A stretch of 64,000 nucleotides of DNA, from contig CM037596.1 in the NCBI GenBank assembly GCA_021018995.1, positions 89,101,184 to 89,165,183 of the forward strand. The letters run 5' to 3'. Made by a program: the position numbers and the translations under genes. Source of the DNA: Chloranthus sessilifolius. Taxonomy: Eukaryota > Streptophyta > Magnoliopsida > Chloranthales > Chloranthaceae. Under the pieces are notes generated by a model. That model did not search any database. It saw nothing but the letters and a program-made list of their open reading frames with translations, and was not told the origin of the DNA. This document shows positions 1-11,084 of this stretch, piece by piece (positions within the stretch are counted from its first letter, which is position 1; each line of letters starts with the position of its first letter).

Positions 1-3
1 GTA

Positions 4-50
4 GATTCGATAAAGCCTATAGGATGGTCTGTGACCATTAAAGTGGACAG
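4..50. repeat. 47-bp inverted copy of an Athila LTR segment
   Basis: The 47 bases at 4-50 are a perfect reverse complement of 6264-6310 inside the 5' LTR. The segment contains the small hairpin TGGTC-ACA-GACCA type core. It adjoins the Pro-rich aORF tail directly, so the 3' side of this element has been rearranged or an inverted copy has been joined there. Confidence 0.85.
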
Positions 51-208
51 GGATGAAGAGGAGGGGGTGGAAAGGTTCAGATCCTCCCATAGATCAGTTT
101 GGGTAGAGGCATCCTGAAAAATAGGGGGGAAAGACACAGGGAAATGGGTGGAGGGTACCTCAACAATTGCCAAAACAGGGGCAGGTGAGGATGAAGGTAT
201 TCCAGGTG

Positions 209-1931
209 CTAGGGGGGAGGTGGGGGTAAAAATGGGGTGGCTAACTCCACAAAAAGAATATCAGTAGGGATGGGGGAGGGCATAGGTGATAAGGGAGGAA
301 AGAAAATTAAAAGGGAGGGATCAGGGGAGGTAGGAGAAATGGGAAACGGATGGGAGACTAAAGTGGGGGGAGTGAGGGTGGATTGAATTGATTGGAGGCA
401 TGAGCTCATGAGGGCCTGGTGGTGAGTGTTAATGGCCACTTGGGCCTGAATGGAGTGAAGGAGGGAGAGGATTTGGGTGAAGGTATCAGGCAAGGTGGAA
501 GTAGAGGGGATGGGTGAATGAATGGGATGGAAAGGGGAGGACGGACAGAGCATGGGTAAAGTGAGGAGGAGTAGTGTGAGGAGAGTCAGGAAGTGGGGTG
601 TACTCATGAGCAACATTCTCCACAATTGAAGAAATGAGGGCAGAGAAACCAGTAGAAGTGAACTGGTCCACACCCTGTGTATGAGTAGGAAGTGGTGGAG
701 GGGGAAAATTAGGAAGGGGTTGGAGGGAGGGTGGGAAAGACAAGGTGGGGATAGGCTCAGAGAAGGTGGGGAGTTCCAAGATCCCAGGTGTAGGTGATGG
801 TGTAGGTAAAGTGGATGAAAAGGTGGGTGATGTAGGAGGAATGATGGGTGAGGGTATGTCAGCAGCAAGATCTACTGTTGAGGTATTGGCCACTTCCTTC
901 TCTGCTGCAACCAGCTTGGTTTTTTGAATCAGGGTTAAACTTGTAGACCATTCTCTCTTTCCAAAAACCTTGTGAGCCATTTTCTCCACTGGCTCAGCCA
1001 CCTTGATCCTATATTTTCCAGCTCTGAGCAGACAGGTGATAAGTCTGCTGAAAGGTAATCCTCCTCCCTTTGCAAAAGTCTGTCGTTTGAGCACCTTGTC
1101 ATTTATGTCCACCATAGTTTCAAAGATCAGCTTAGGTGCATTGACGAACTGTCCCTTGGAATAATAAAATATGGCATCCTCTAATGGGGACCTTCTTTCC
1201 TGCAAATGTCCTGTAACATAGACATTTTTTCTTAAGATGGTATCCATGAATCTGAGGCTAGGATGGAGGTCTCTTCTCATCAGGGATTCTCCAGAACCCA
1301 CAATCCCATTGGTTAGCTGCTTGGCCATATCTTTAAATGTAGCTCCAATAGGTGCTCCCTCAAAGCGGTTGGAATCAAATTGGTATGGGACCCCCAGAGC
1401 CATTCCTATGTCTCTATGATCGATAGTCAGTTGCCAATCATCAATCGAAATTTCTAATACATCATCCGTCCCCTGTGCCACCTTCTTCTTCAGATTTTGG
1501 TACCATAACTTCACCAACCTGGGATACACTGATTCCTTCAATGGCGATAGTAGGGGCAACAAGCCTTCTTTCTTCAAATCGCTTAGTGTTTCCTAGCACT
1601 CTCCAATGTTGGCAAAATGTGTCAGGTCAAATCCGGTCTCAGGGACAAGGTTTAACTTGTCAACAAATTCATTGGGGGTTGTTAGTGTAGCTGAAAGCTC
1701 TACAGCCATGGGCCTTTCAGGGGTAGCTCTCTCTAAGGGTGTTTCTATCACAAGTTCCTGGATTTCTACAGCTTTGGATTTCTTAGCTTTAGGACCCTTT
1801 TTGGATGTCCCCTCAGCAAGCTTCCTCTTTACTGGTGGCTTGGTAGTAGGGGGTACCTTCTTGGAGGATTTAGGGGAAGATGCAATTGATTTTCGGCGTA
1901 TGCTGGCTAGTGTTTCCTCAGGCTCATTCAT
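209..1931 (-). pseudogene. Athila-like extra ORF (aORF), plant transposon protein domain
   Basis: This is a broken ORF of about 570 codons, sense to the element. The ATG at 1931 opens a Lys/Ser/Pro-rich basic N-terminus (PVKRKLAEGTSKKGPKAKK) that looks like a nuclear localisation region. An in-frame TAG at 1593-1595 interrupts it. The domain follows with VYPRLVKLWYQNL, TNGIVGSGESLMRRDL and a C-terminal PFSRLI motif; the same landmarks occur in the aORFs of A, C and D. I assign it to the 'putative plant transposon protein' family (Pfam Transposase_32 type) from memory of that family. A Pro/Ser/Thr-rich tail then shifts frame near 490-560 and continues to about 209 with a possible coiled-coil stretch. 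Its biochemical function is unknown. Confidence 0.7.
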
Positions 1932-2245
1932 TGTAATCTCAGGGAATAATTTCTCACCACCTTGGAATGGGAGGGCTTAGAAAGACAACAGAGTGATAGT
2001 ATGAAGGTAACTCACCTCCCGGTACCTAGGGTTTCACAAAGCTAGCGATGCACCGTTCCAATTTCTCTAAAATTAGGGACAAAATGCTCCTTTACGCAGG
2101 CTGAATGTAATGACAGGATGGCACCCTAAATAGCAAAATATTTCGTGGGGATTTAGTAGAGAAAGAGGGAGGCGACAAACGGGGAAGGAAGCTAAGGTTT
2201 TTTTTTTTCAGCGGGAAGGAGTGAAGCCCAAATGACCTATCACCA

Positions 2246-2257
2246 GGTATATAAAGG
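2246..2257 (-). promoter_or_regulatory. Candidate TATA box for the Athila-like aORF
   Basis: On the minus strand CCTTTATATACC lies between the motif array and the aORF, about 310 bases before its ATG. This suggests a separate internal promoter, but only the TATA-like match and its position support it. Confidence 0.35.
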
Positions 2258-2289
2258 TACAAATGCGATTTCAATAGGATAACTGGAAT

Positions 2290-2592
2290 GGTTTTGATAG
2301 GTTGAGGCGTCCTATCGAAAGCTTAGACAACAAAGCTTTCGAAAGGGATTATTTTTTAGGATTCCAATAGGTGTGACCATCCTGTCGATAGGTTTAAACG
2401 GAAGAGACAACATTATTTTGATAGGTGTCCGATATGTACTCAGTACCTATCGAAACCTTTGTTTGCCCTTATTTAACCTATCAAGCAGTTGGTTTTACCT
2501 ATAGAAATATCAAGTTCCTATCGAAACCATTAGATATCCTGTCAAAATCAACATGACACCTAACGAAATGTAGATTAGGCCTACCGAAAGTT
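2290..2592 (-). repeat. Motif array TTTCGATAGG in the protease-aORF spacer
   Basis: The motif TTTCGATAGG/CCTATCGAAA and close variants recur at irregular spacing, in both orientations, over about 300 bases upstream of the aORF. The same motif forms the array inside this element's LTR. No other feature explains it. Confidence 0.8.
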
Positions 2593-2600
2593 TCAAAACC

Positions 2601-2850
2601 CAGATAAAACTTCCCTTGTGGGCACCCTTAGCTTCAGCACTTATCAGGCTCAGTTGTTGTGTGGCCCTATGATTGGATTCTTATGTGGATGAGCTCCTCT
2701 TATCTTAGGGCAGCTGGCAATTTTGAAAATTTGATTTACTAGAGAACATGGCATATTTATTTCAAAAGAATGCTACTAGAAATGCAATTTTAAAGCAAAA
2801 ACAAAAAAAAACAGAATATGCTACATATGATACATACTCAACTGCGGGTG
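2601..2850. other. Non-coding stretch between protease stop and spacer array
   Basis: I see no RT, RNase H or integrase remnant here, where an Athila element would normally have over 3 kb of pol. It looks like the scar of the pol deletion. Confidence 0.5.
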
Positions 2851-3625
2851 CTAATCTTGAGGATCTGGAAGGTTAACGGCCTCTTCATGTTCCTTGAACT
2901 TTTCATCCTTCTTGGATCCATTCTTCAGCAATTGTTCAGCCCCTGATTGCCATTTTATCTCTATGGGCCAATCATTATTTTGCAGCAGCTGTTGAGGATT
3001 ATCATGCAGAGCCTCCTCCAGCCCTGCAATGGAAAAACAGGTTTTGTCAAAAGGGTGTTGAGAGCTGGTGTTGTACACATGCAGTTTTACTTTCATTTTA
3101 CCAAAGGAGACCTCCATGATTCCTGATCGGCATTGAATGCCGGCATTTGCAGTGGCCAAGAAGGGCCTGCCCAGAATCACAGGGATGGAGGAATTACCTA
3201 TACTTGGCTCCATATCTAACACCACAAAGTCAGCAGGATAAAAGAAATTTTCAACACCCACCAGGACATCTTCAATGACTCTCACAGGTTTCCTTTCAGA
3301 CCTGTCAGCCAGTTGCAAGACGACAGGTGTGGGCTTCAAGTCTCCCAGGCCCAGTTTTTCATAGATTGCATAGGGCAGCAAGTTCACATTGGCTCCTAAG
3401 TCTAACAGGGCTTTCTCAATTTTATGATCCCCAATGATGCAGGGGATAGTGGGCACTCCAGGGTCTTGAAGTTTGGTAGGGGTTACAATGGAGAGAAAGT
3501 GTTTTACCTTTTCTGTTGAAAAGACTTTCTTGGACAAGTATGTCCTAGAATGTCTTTTATGGGTGCATAACTCCTTCAAAAATTTGGCGTAGGCTGAGGC
3601 TTGTTTAATGGCATCTATAAAGGTA
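2851..3625 (-). pseudogene. Athila-like protease region
   Basis: Aspartic protease of the gag-pol polyprotein. The active-site region reads LLDLGANVNLLP, with L-D-L-G in place of the commoner D-S/T-G, as is usual in Athila elements. VVLQLADRS and PVILGRPFLATANA follow in the expected order. The upstream gag frame joins through a one-base frameshift near 3620, just before the conserved KELCTHKR motif. The frame stops at 2851, directly after the protease, where an intact element would run on into reverse transcriptase. Confidence 0.8.
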
Positions 3626-5495
3626 GATTAATCTTTACTTGCTTGAAAGTCTCCATCATTTCCTCAATTTTGCCCTGCCCTTTGTCAAAAGGGGAGGGTC
3701 CTTGCAATGCCTTGGGAAATGGAAAGTGTGGGATTGCTCCTTCACTTGTAGCCTTAGCCAATGAGGCTTCTTTCTTTCTGATTTTTTCTTTTTCTTGAGG
3801 ATCCATGTCATCCTCTTTATTGACACTGATTGTTCCTGCAGGTCCACCACTGGTGACCTTTGTTGTGTTCTCGAAAAACTCCTTCCATTATCTTCCTTCA
3901 GACTTTTCACAGGCTCATAGCCCACTTGATTATCTACTAGCCTACCACTTCTCAACGTTGTAACAGATTTGGCTTCCTCATATGTGGAGGAAACTTCACC
4001 CACTACAAATTGTCTTCATTGATTATCTTGTGGTTAGCTAGGTAACCTTCCTCCTTCTCTCCTAATCAGAGCATCAGACGGTGACTCTATCTTTGATGCT
4101 CCATTGTGAGAATGCATGCGATTTAGGTCAAGGTGTTCAAGTTCTGTAATGAAGATAGAACTTGTTCCTCAAAAGATGGTGTTCTCACAGCTGAAGTAGG
4201 TGCAGCTTGCTGCACAGGAGGAGCTATAGGTTGGGTCATGGTTTGCTGATATTGAGGTCTTGGGACATAACCATCTCGATAGGAATGAGCATTTTTGTAG
4301 GGCATGGGCTGTTGGGGCTGCTGCTGCTGTTGACTGGGATATCCATCTTTTCTCCACCTCAAATTGGGGTGGTTTCTCCATTGATACCCAGCAGCAGGCT
4401 GCTACCCATAGGTTTGAGTTGCAGCCACCTGCTCTGTTATGAACTCAGGAAATTGGGCAGCTGAGGGGCATTCATCTAGGGAGTGAGTAGGAGACTGGCA
4501 TATAACACATGCTTCCACTATTCTAGCAGCCACAGGTGGCTGCATTGCTCCCATCAGCCTATCAAACTTCAGAGTTAAGTTGTCCACTTTCCTTTCCAAC
4601 TCACTTGGCACACTCACTTCATATATCTTTCCTCTTGAGGTATTTTCTTTCACCAGTTTAGACCGTTCTAAATCTCTTGCCAAGGTTTCCCTTTGCATAG
4701 AGCTCTCACTAATGATGTCAAAGAGCTCCCTTGCCTCCTCAGCAGTTTTATGAAGGTAAGTGCCTCCACAAGAGGCATCTATCATGTCCCTGCTCTTTGA
4801 ATCAATTCTCTAGTAAAAGTTTTGAACCAGTTGCCATTCAGGGATTTGATGGTGGGGGCATTTCTTGAGGAGTTCTTTGAATCTCTCCCAGGACTGATGA
4901 AAATCTTCAGTTGGATCTTGGGTAAAAGAAATAATACCCTTCCTCAACTGACTGGTCTTTGACATAGAAAAGAATTTGGCCAAAAACTGACATTGGAGAT
5001 CACTCCAAGACTGTATGTTGTTAGGTGGAAGCAGAGATAATCAGGTTCTGGCTCTGTCCTTTAATGAAAAAGGAAAGAGTCTCATCCTGGTGGCTTCCTC
5101 CCCCAAACCTGTGATGTTGAAGGTGGTGCACAGTCCTAAGAATTCATCTAATGCTTATAGGGATCCTCCTTGGTCAGGCCATGAAATGAAGGCAACATTT
5201 GAATGATAGACGATTTAATCTCATAATTTCCTTGAGCAGTAGGGAACTGAATGCAGAAAGAAGAATTGGAGACCCCTGGTGCATTGAATTCCTTGAGAGT
5301 TCGAGGCTACTGCTACTCACCCATTTCAACAGATTCAAATTCAACAGCTATGGATGTAGTTGGTTTGGTTCTAAGAAGTCTTTCAACCTCTGGATTTAGT
5401 GGAATAATCTCTGGTTGAAGCGTTCTCCTACCGAACATACAACTCCCACAACTGAAATCAGAGTAAAACTTCACACAACAAATAGGAACACACAA
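3626..5495 (-). pseudogene. Athila-like gag
   Basis: Capsid/nucleocapsid precursor that packages element RNA. Landmarks in order are DPYKHLDEFL, RLFPFSLKDRARTWL and WSDLQCQFLAKFF, then FHQSWERFKELL, IDASCGGTYLHKT and a knuckle-like CVICQSPTHSLDEC. These match the usual Athila gag order. In-frame stops occur near 5312 (in the N-terminal part) and near 4812 (before the RIDSKSRD-like stretch), and frameshifts break the region 4003-4402. The start codon is uncertain; the open frame begins at 5495, not far inside the primer site. Confidence 0.75.
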
Positions 5496-5721
5496 TTGAT
5501 TAACTAATCTAAAAAAACAGATCTGAAATAAACAGGGGAGAAGAGATGCAAACTATAGAGCAGCCTTCAGCACAGCTCTCCTCTCATTCTGTACTTAGAT
5601 CTGGTAAAATGGATACAAAGAATACTGAAAAACAGCAAAACTCACAAATGCAGTTAGTAAAATCAAACAAAAACTACAAATCTATGATAAAAACTTAGAT
5701 CTATCAATTTCTAATCTACCT

Positions 5722-5738
5722 CCCCGGCAGCGGCGCCA
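5722..5738 (-). other. Primer-binding site, tRNA-Asp type
   Basis: The minus strand reads TGGCGCCGCTGCCGGGG directly inside the LTR. This is complementary to the 3' end of plant tRNA-Asp with one difference from the usual form (TGGCGCCGTTGCCGGGG), and it is the standard primer site of Athila/Tat elements. Confidence 0.92.
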
Positions 5739-5747
5739 AAAACTTAT

Positions 5748-7767
5748 TGTGGATTTTCTAGTGTGCTGATTTATGGTGTAAAAATTAAGAGAAAATAGAG
5801 ATGGATTAAGCACAGCTAAAAGATCCTAGGCCTGCAAGATACAGGGTCCTTTGTAGCAAGCTTTAAAAGAATGGTAAGGGAATGTCCACAGGGAGGCCGT
5901 TTAGAAATAGGATAAATCTTCAGATCTATAAGAGATCTGACACCCTAGCTATCTCTACTTTAGTTAAAAGACAGGGGAGAGTTTTGAAATGAGTTGTCAC
6001 TTAAACTAAACTATAAATAAAATGCAGATTGTTTTGGATCAAATCTGGAGCTTCAGCTCTTGGAAATGGAAGGTTTAAAAACTCAGAAAAATGAAGAACA
6101 GCTTGGAGATTGTTTTCACTGCAATCAGGTCAAGCTAAGCATGTCATAGGGGTTCAAAAGCACATAAGTCCCTCAGCTGGCCACAGGCACTGTCCGCAAA
6201 CATAGCTGCAGGGCAAAACTTTCACTTCAAATCACAGGATCCACCTGGCCTTAAGGCCATGATCTGTCCACTTTAATGGTCACAGACCATCCTATAGGCT
6301 TTATCGAATCCATGGATTGCAGTAGATAAATTCAATTGAGGCCTGAGCTCAGATTTACCTTAAGGTTATGATCTGTCCACTTTAATGGTCACAGACCATC
6401 CTAGAGATCTCCTACAGAGCCAGGGCCTCAATTAGAACAATTAAAACCACTACAGATGCTGCAATTTCCAGGTCACAGACACAGAAAATTGCAGGGATAT
6501 CAGATCCAGGGAATTCAGATGACATCCAAGAAGTCTACCAGTTAAGTGGGTGAGCTGATCAAGCAACTCCTCTACACAAATCCGATCGAGCACCAAGAGG
6601 AGTCAAAAGAGCTTTAGATCTAATTAAAATATTAAAAACAACATTTACATTGCAAACTAGGTCACTCTTACAATGGAATGCTCTCAGCTCTGTAGTCTAT
6701 ACAACAATTAACCCCAGCAACACTCTTAACCTTACCCCATTACAGATCTAACTCACTCCTCGCTGCTCCAAGGGGTTTAGCCAAACATGGTTGGGCTAAA
6801 GGAGGAAAAAAGGAATCTCGCTACAAGCTCTAATCTCTAAAAAATTGCTCAGAAATTCGATGCCCCCTAATGGTAATTGGGGGTTCCAATCTATAGCTTT
6901 CCTTCTCTGTTTTTCTGCCAATAATCCCTTCTAAAAGGTTGACAGAGTTTGTTAGAGTTTTTTTAAAGCACGTGGGTCGGTTAGGGTTTCCTAGGGCATC
7001 TTCTAAAATGTTGCACCGGTCACTAAAGTGCCTTGATTTGCGTGCAATGGGTCACCAAGTTTCACTGTGTGCACAGCATGGTTTCTGAGAAGTTCAGCAC
7101 ACGATTTCGACAGGTTGAAGAGGCTTCTGACAGGTTGAAAGTAAGCTTGTAATTCCTTTCGATAGGTTCAGTGGTCTCTTCGATAGGTTCTGATAGGTTA
7201 GGTTTAGCTTCACTGCGCTTGCTCTGAGGCTTTCGACAGGTTGGAAGAGTGATTCGATAGGTTGAAAATTTACATTCTGTCGCTTCGATCGGATGACCTT
7301 TGTTCCTATCGAAAGGTTCAGATCATTCTGCGATAGGTGCTTTCTCAACATTTCTATTTCGATAGGTTCAGTGAACCGTTCAATAGGTTTCCTCTTTCCC
7401 TCAAATAGCTTTCGATAGGTTGAATTCTCTCTCTTTCAACTGCTCGATAGGGTCTTGGATCCTATCGAACTCTTCACTTCTGCACGAATTCTTCCTTTTA
7501 CTGCTTTCTGATCCGGTCGAACCCTTCAGATGACTAATCGATAGGACGTTATCAACCTATTCTCGCTTCCTTCACCTTATTCTGTTGCTGGGTCTGCATG
7601 ATGCTGAGAGCTGACTTCTTTGTGGCCATTTTTAAGTGGTTTGCTGCATTATTACCATATTTTCCTGCTAGCTACAAAATGCACTCAACAGAGTCTTATT
7701 AGTGTGCTTGCAGGTCCATGAAAGGTCAGGTTAAAGGGTGCAAAGTAGCATTTTTTACCACTTAACA
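5748..7767 (-). repeat. Athila-like 5' LTR
   Basis: On the minus strand the LTR begins TGTTAAGTGGTAAAAAATGC and ends ...AATCCACA, about nine bases before the primer site. It is about 2.0 kb. It carries the family motif array at its sense 5' side (7104-7560), a TATA-like CTTTAAAAAAACTC near 6960, and two direct copies of a 36-bp hairpin segment (6259-6294 and 6368-6403). The second LTR is not in the window, so the outer edge rests on TG...CA form alone. Confidence 0.82.
7104..7560 (-). repeat. Motif array TTTCGATAGGTT in the Athila-like LTR
   Basis: At least fifteen copies of TTCGATAGGTT, TTCGACAGGTT and the reverse complement CCTATCGAA occur at irregular distances. The same motif is clustered in the spacer before this element's aORF. 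Confidence 0.85.
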
Positions 7768-7772
7768 CCTAT

Positions 7773-8878
7773 GTATTATGATATCACTCTCATGCACTTT
7801 ATATATTCCATAATGATCTATATAATGCACAATCATGACACGTAAAATAGGATAAAATGTCAAGCTATGATCAACAAGCATTAGACCCAACATCTTGTAC
7901 ATGATGGAATCTAAGAAGGTATTAGACCCAACATCTTGTGCTTGATGGAGTCTAATAAAACACGATTAAGGAGCATATGACCCAACATCTTATACATGAT
8001 GGAGTCTAAGAAGGTATTAGACCCAACATCTTGTGTAAGATGGAGTCTAACTAAACAAGAGTATGATAAGCATGATTAAGCCCAACGTCTTGAGCGGGAT
8101 GGAGTTTGACATGCAATAAATGATATGATTCATTTGACCCAATGTCTTGAGCATGACGGAGTCTAACTAAACAAGTTATAAGCATGATTACGACCCAACG
8201 TCTTGAGCGGGACGGAGTCTAACGTGCATTAAATGACAAGAAAGATGAAATTAAAACATATGTTATATTTATGTAATATTGATATATATGTTTATGTTTA
8301 GTCCATTTCAGCTTATTGAGATTATACATGCCACATGCACGCACACTTGAAATATACCGAAATGTTCATATGGCCATGATTGATATTTTATGCTTTGAGG
8401 GATGACATGTTTGGTTCATACAAGTGTAAACTTACACCCCTTGTTGATGTGGGTGACCAGATGAGACAGGCATCACCGACGACAACGTATGGGTCTATGG
8501 CGATGAGACTGCACGTGGTACTCCGGAAACTGGACTAAATAGTGATGATGACTTCGTGGCCTAATTATCTATTTTCCTTTCTAGTTATTATTAGTGGTTT
8601 TAAATAAATGAGACATTGATAAGTTAATATTTTATCAAAACTGTTTAAGCTTTAATGATGTTGGACTTTTTATTAGAATAAGAACATTATCATGGGTTTT
8701 ATTTTGATTAATTAATATTTTAAACATATTGTATCTTCCATTATTTAAGGTGCTTTTATCGCCTTAATATGTTTCTATGGTTCACGATACGAAGGTACGG
8801 CCTAAGATTCTACAATCAAGAGGTTGTGAGATCTCGGGTCGCTATAGTCAGAGTGTAGACTGAAACAATAGTCTAATA
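7773..8878 (+). repeat. Rear part of an LTR of another family (F6)
   Basis: The Athila-like element appears to have inserted into this sequence. It resembles the rear half of the other LTRs here: a tandem hairpin block (7890-8225), then a short acidic reading frame ending DDDFVA-stop (about 8465-8564), an AT-rich tail and CGGGTCG near 8840, as at the end of LTR A. No primer site follows, so it is a solo LTR, a 3' LTR or a fragment. Both edges are uncertain. Confidence 0.5.
7890..8225 (+). repeat. Tandem hairpin repeat in F6
   Basis: Six or more imperfect units carry GACCCAACATCTTG followed by GATGGAGTCTAA. Within each unit AGACCC...CATC can pair with GATG...GAGTCT, so the transcript would form a series of short stem-loops. 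Unit spacing is about 45-90 bases and irregular. Confidence 0.8.
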
Positions 8879-11084
8879 TTTCACACCCGACCCGAACCCA
8901 GACATCCCCGAATTACGCGCTTAAAACTAAGCGCACAATTCGATCGCACGCCAAACCACACACGTGCAATCAGTCCCCCTTTCAGACTAGACTTCCTTTC
9001 CAAGACCACTTCAAAACTCAATCACGCGCCTCACACGAGATGGGCGATCAGATTGAACGCTCCACCACCAGCGCACAATTGGCCTACGCCCGACCTAGTC
9101 TTACAGTCCTTGACCCCCAAGCTTCCTCGATCAAGCGCTTCAAAAGTGACGCTTAATCGGATTGCGCACCTTACACCAAGTGCGCAATTAGTCCTAAAGT
9201 TGTCAGAAATAGGAAACTCACTGAGCAAGTTAGCCGGTCGCTCACTGAGTCAGTGACTGAATCAAAGCGATTAAGTACCGAGAGACCAGCGCACAATCCA
9301 GTTAAGCACTTGAAATAAGGAGTTTAATTGGAGAAAAACTTATAAAAGATTTTTTTCTAATTCGCCCCAAAGGGGGGCACACAACACGAGAGAACGGATT
9401 TTTTTGGGATTCTGAAATTAGAGAACTCCGAGAACAAACACATAGAGGAGCGTAGTCATGATTTCGAGATTCAAGCTTTGAATTTTTGAGATTCCTCTCT
9501 GCAGCCTCGGTCTTAAGTAAAAATCTTAGTTTTAAATTTAGGATTTCTCTTAGTTTCAATTATTAATATTAAATTTTTAGTCTTAGACCATAAACCCTTT
9601 TATTCAGACAGTAATTTTAATACCTGGTTCTAGTTCTCCAAATTTAAAACCAGTCCTTGATCTGACAGCCTAATTCACCGACCATAGACTTTAATTTTAT
9701 TCTAAAATCTTAATCTCCAGTCCTATCGTTAATCTCTGGTTCTAATTCTTAGTTTCTAGAATCAGTCCTTAATCATACGGCCTAATTTTCAGATTTCGGA
9801 CCCGAATTTAGTCCTTAAAATTTTAAATTCTAGTTTTAATCCCTTAGTTTAATATTTCTGAAACCCCAAATATTAATTTAGTTTTCTATAATCCTAGTTT
9901 CATAATTTAATTCATGATTATAATCCCAAAAATGACTCTAAAAATCTAAAAAAAATATTATTTTATAATCCAAAATTTAACTTACTTTAATCTCAACCAC
10001 CCGATTTGCCCAAGGAAGCTTACGGAGGGTACTTGGGAACGAGGCCAATCCTCCTTAGCATAGCGGGCCAAAACCTCTTTTTTTTAATTAGAATTTTAGT
10101 AAAATTAATTCATTGCTTCAGTTAGAATTTTAGTGTAATATAATTTATTGCTTTAATCAAAATTAGTAAAAAGGTAGTTCCTTTATCTCAATTAAAATCT
10201 AGTATAGTTAATTCATTACTTTAAATCGGATTTTCTTAGTAAAGTTAATTCCTCGACCTTATTAGAAAATTTGATAAAATTAGTTCCTTTATTTTAATTA
10301 GATGTTTGAGTATCGTTAATTTATTTGCTTTAATTAGATTTTAATAAAATTAGTTTATTTATTTTAATTAGATTTTAATAAAATTAATTCATTGCTTTAA
10401 TTAGAGTCCTAGTAAAATTAGTTCTCTATTTTAATTAGAATTGCAGTAGAATAATTATAATTACTTTACTTAGAATTCTAGTACAATCAGCATGCTTGAT
10501 TTAATTAGAGTTTTATCAGAATTGATATATCTGCATTCCTAGTACAAGTATGAGACTAATATTAATTGGACTTCTAGTAGCATTAGGAAATTAAATTAAT
10601 TAGAGTAAAACATTAAAATTAATTAGACTCGTAGTAGGATTAGGAGACTAAATTAATTAGACTTTCAATAGGATTAGAATATTAGACTAGATCACTATAA
10701 TAAATTCACACAATTAGACTCATAATGAATTAGGAAATCTAAACCAATCAGAATTACATTAATAACAGGGAAAGAAAAGGAAAACCAAACTACTTAAATT
10801 ATAAGAAGAGTCATAGCCGCTGACGTTCGCAGATGGATAATTTAGTAAAGAAGTAACCCACACCCACTTTAAAGCGTAATCACTAACATGTTACAGCGTC
10901 GTTAAATATCTGTAGCTGGTGATCACAACAAACTAGGAACCTTCCTAGAAAACTCTCACCTTTTTTATTTTATTTCTAACTTTCCAAACACCACATCGCT
11001 AGAGTCCACTTGGACAAAATTGGGCCACTGATTCAACAGGAACCGAGAAGAACCCAGAAAAAGTGCACACCAGCAGTCTGTATC
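8879..11084 (+). repeat. F4-type LTR fragment, copy 1
   Basis: Possible start TTTCACACCC, which could be a decayed TGTCACACCC. The fragment has several GCGCACAATT motifs (8931-9300), a TATA-like CTTATAAAAG near 9350, and blocks shared with F4 copy 2 at 13431-13915 and 28792-29090, such as GCTTACGGAGGGTAC and TTAAATATCTGTAG. It ends abruptly against the F5 fragment near 11085. There is no coding sequence. Confidence 0.6.
10080..10780 (+). repeat. AT-rich degenerate tandem array in F4 copy 1
   Basis: About 700 bases consist of variants of AATTAGAATTTTAGTAAAATTAATTC type units of roughly 40-50 bases. F4 copy 2 has almost none of this between the same flanking blocks, so the array has expanded or contracted between copies. 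Confidence 0.75.

Larger units (their letters stand above)
1..7767 (-). mobile_element. Athila-like Ty3/gypsy element lacking pol, 3' end outside window
   Basis: In sense (minus) order the element has a 5' LTR, an Asp-tRNA primer site, gag, protease, a motif-rich spacer and an extra 3' ORF. Protease motifs (ALLDLGANVNLLPY, VILGRPFLAT) and the primer site are those of the Athila lineage. No RT, RNase H or integrase homology lies between the protease stop and the extra ORF, so the copy could move only with enzymes supplied in trans. The LTR edge at 7767 is followed by CCTAT, a possible target duplication whose partner is outside the window. The 3' LTR is not seen. Confidence 0.88.

Noticed and set aside
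209-868. Pro/His/Leu-rich 219-residue frame as a separate gene
   Set aside because: Most of it overlaps the aORF in another frame; only its lower part is likely coding, as the frameshifted end of the aORF.
4402-4785. Host zinc-finger gene
   Set aside because: The single CVICQSPTHSLDEC motif and flanking residues are the nucleocapsid part of Athila gag.
9053-9256. Overlapping open frames on both strands in the F4 fragment
   Set aside because: No conserved domain; the stretch aligns with non-coding LTR sequence of F4 copy 2.
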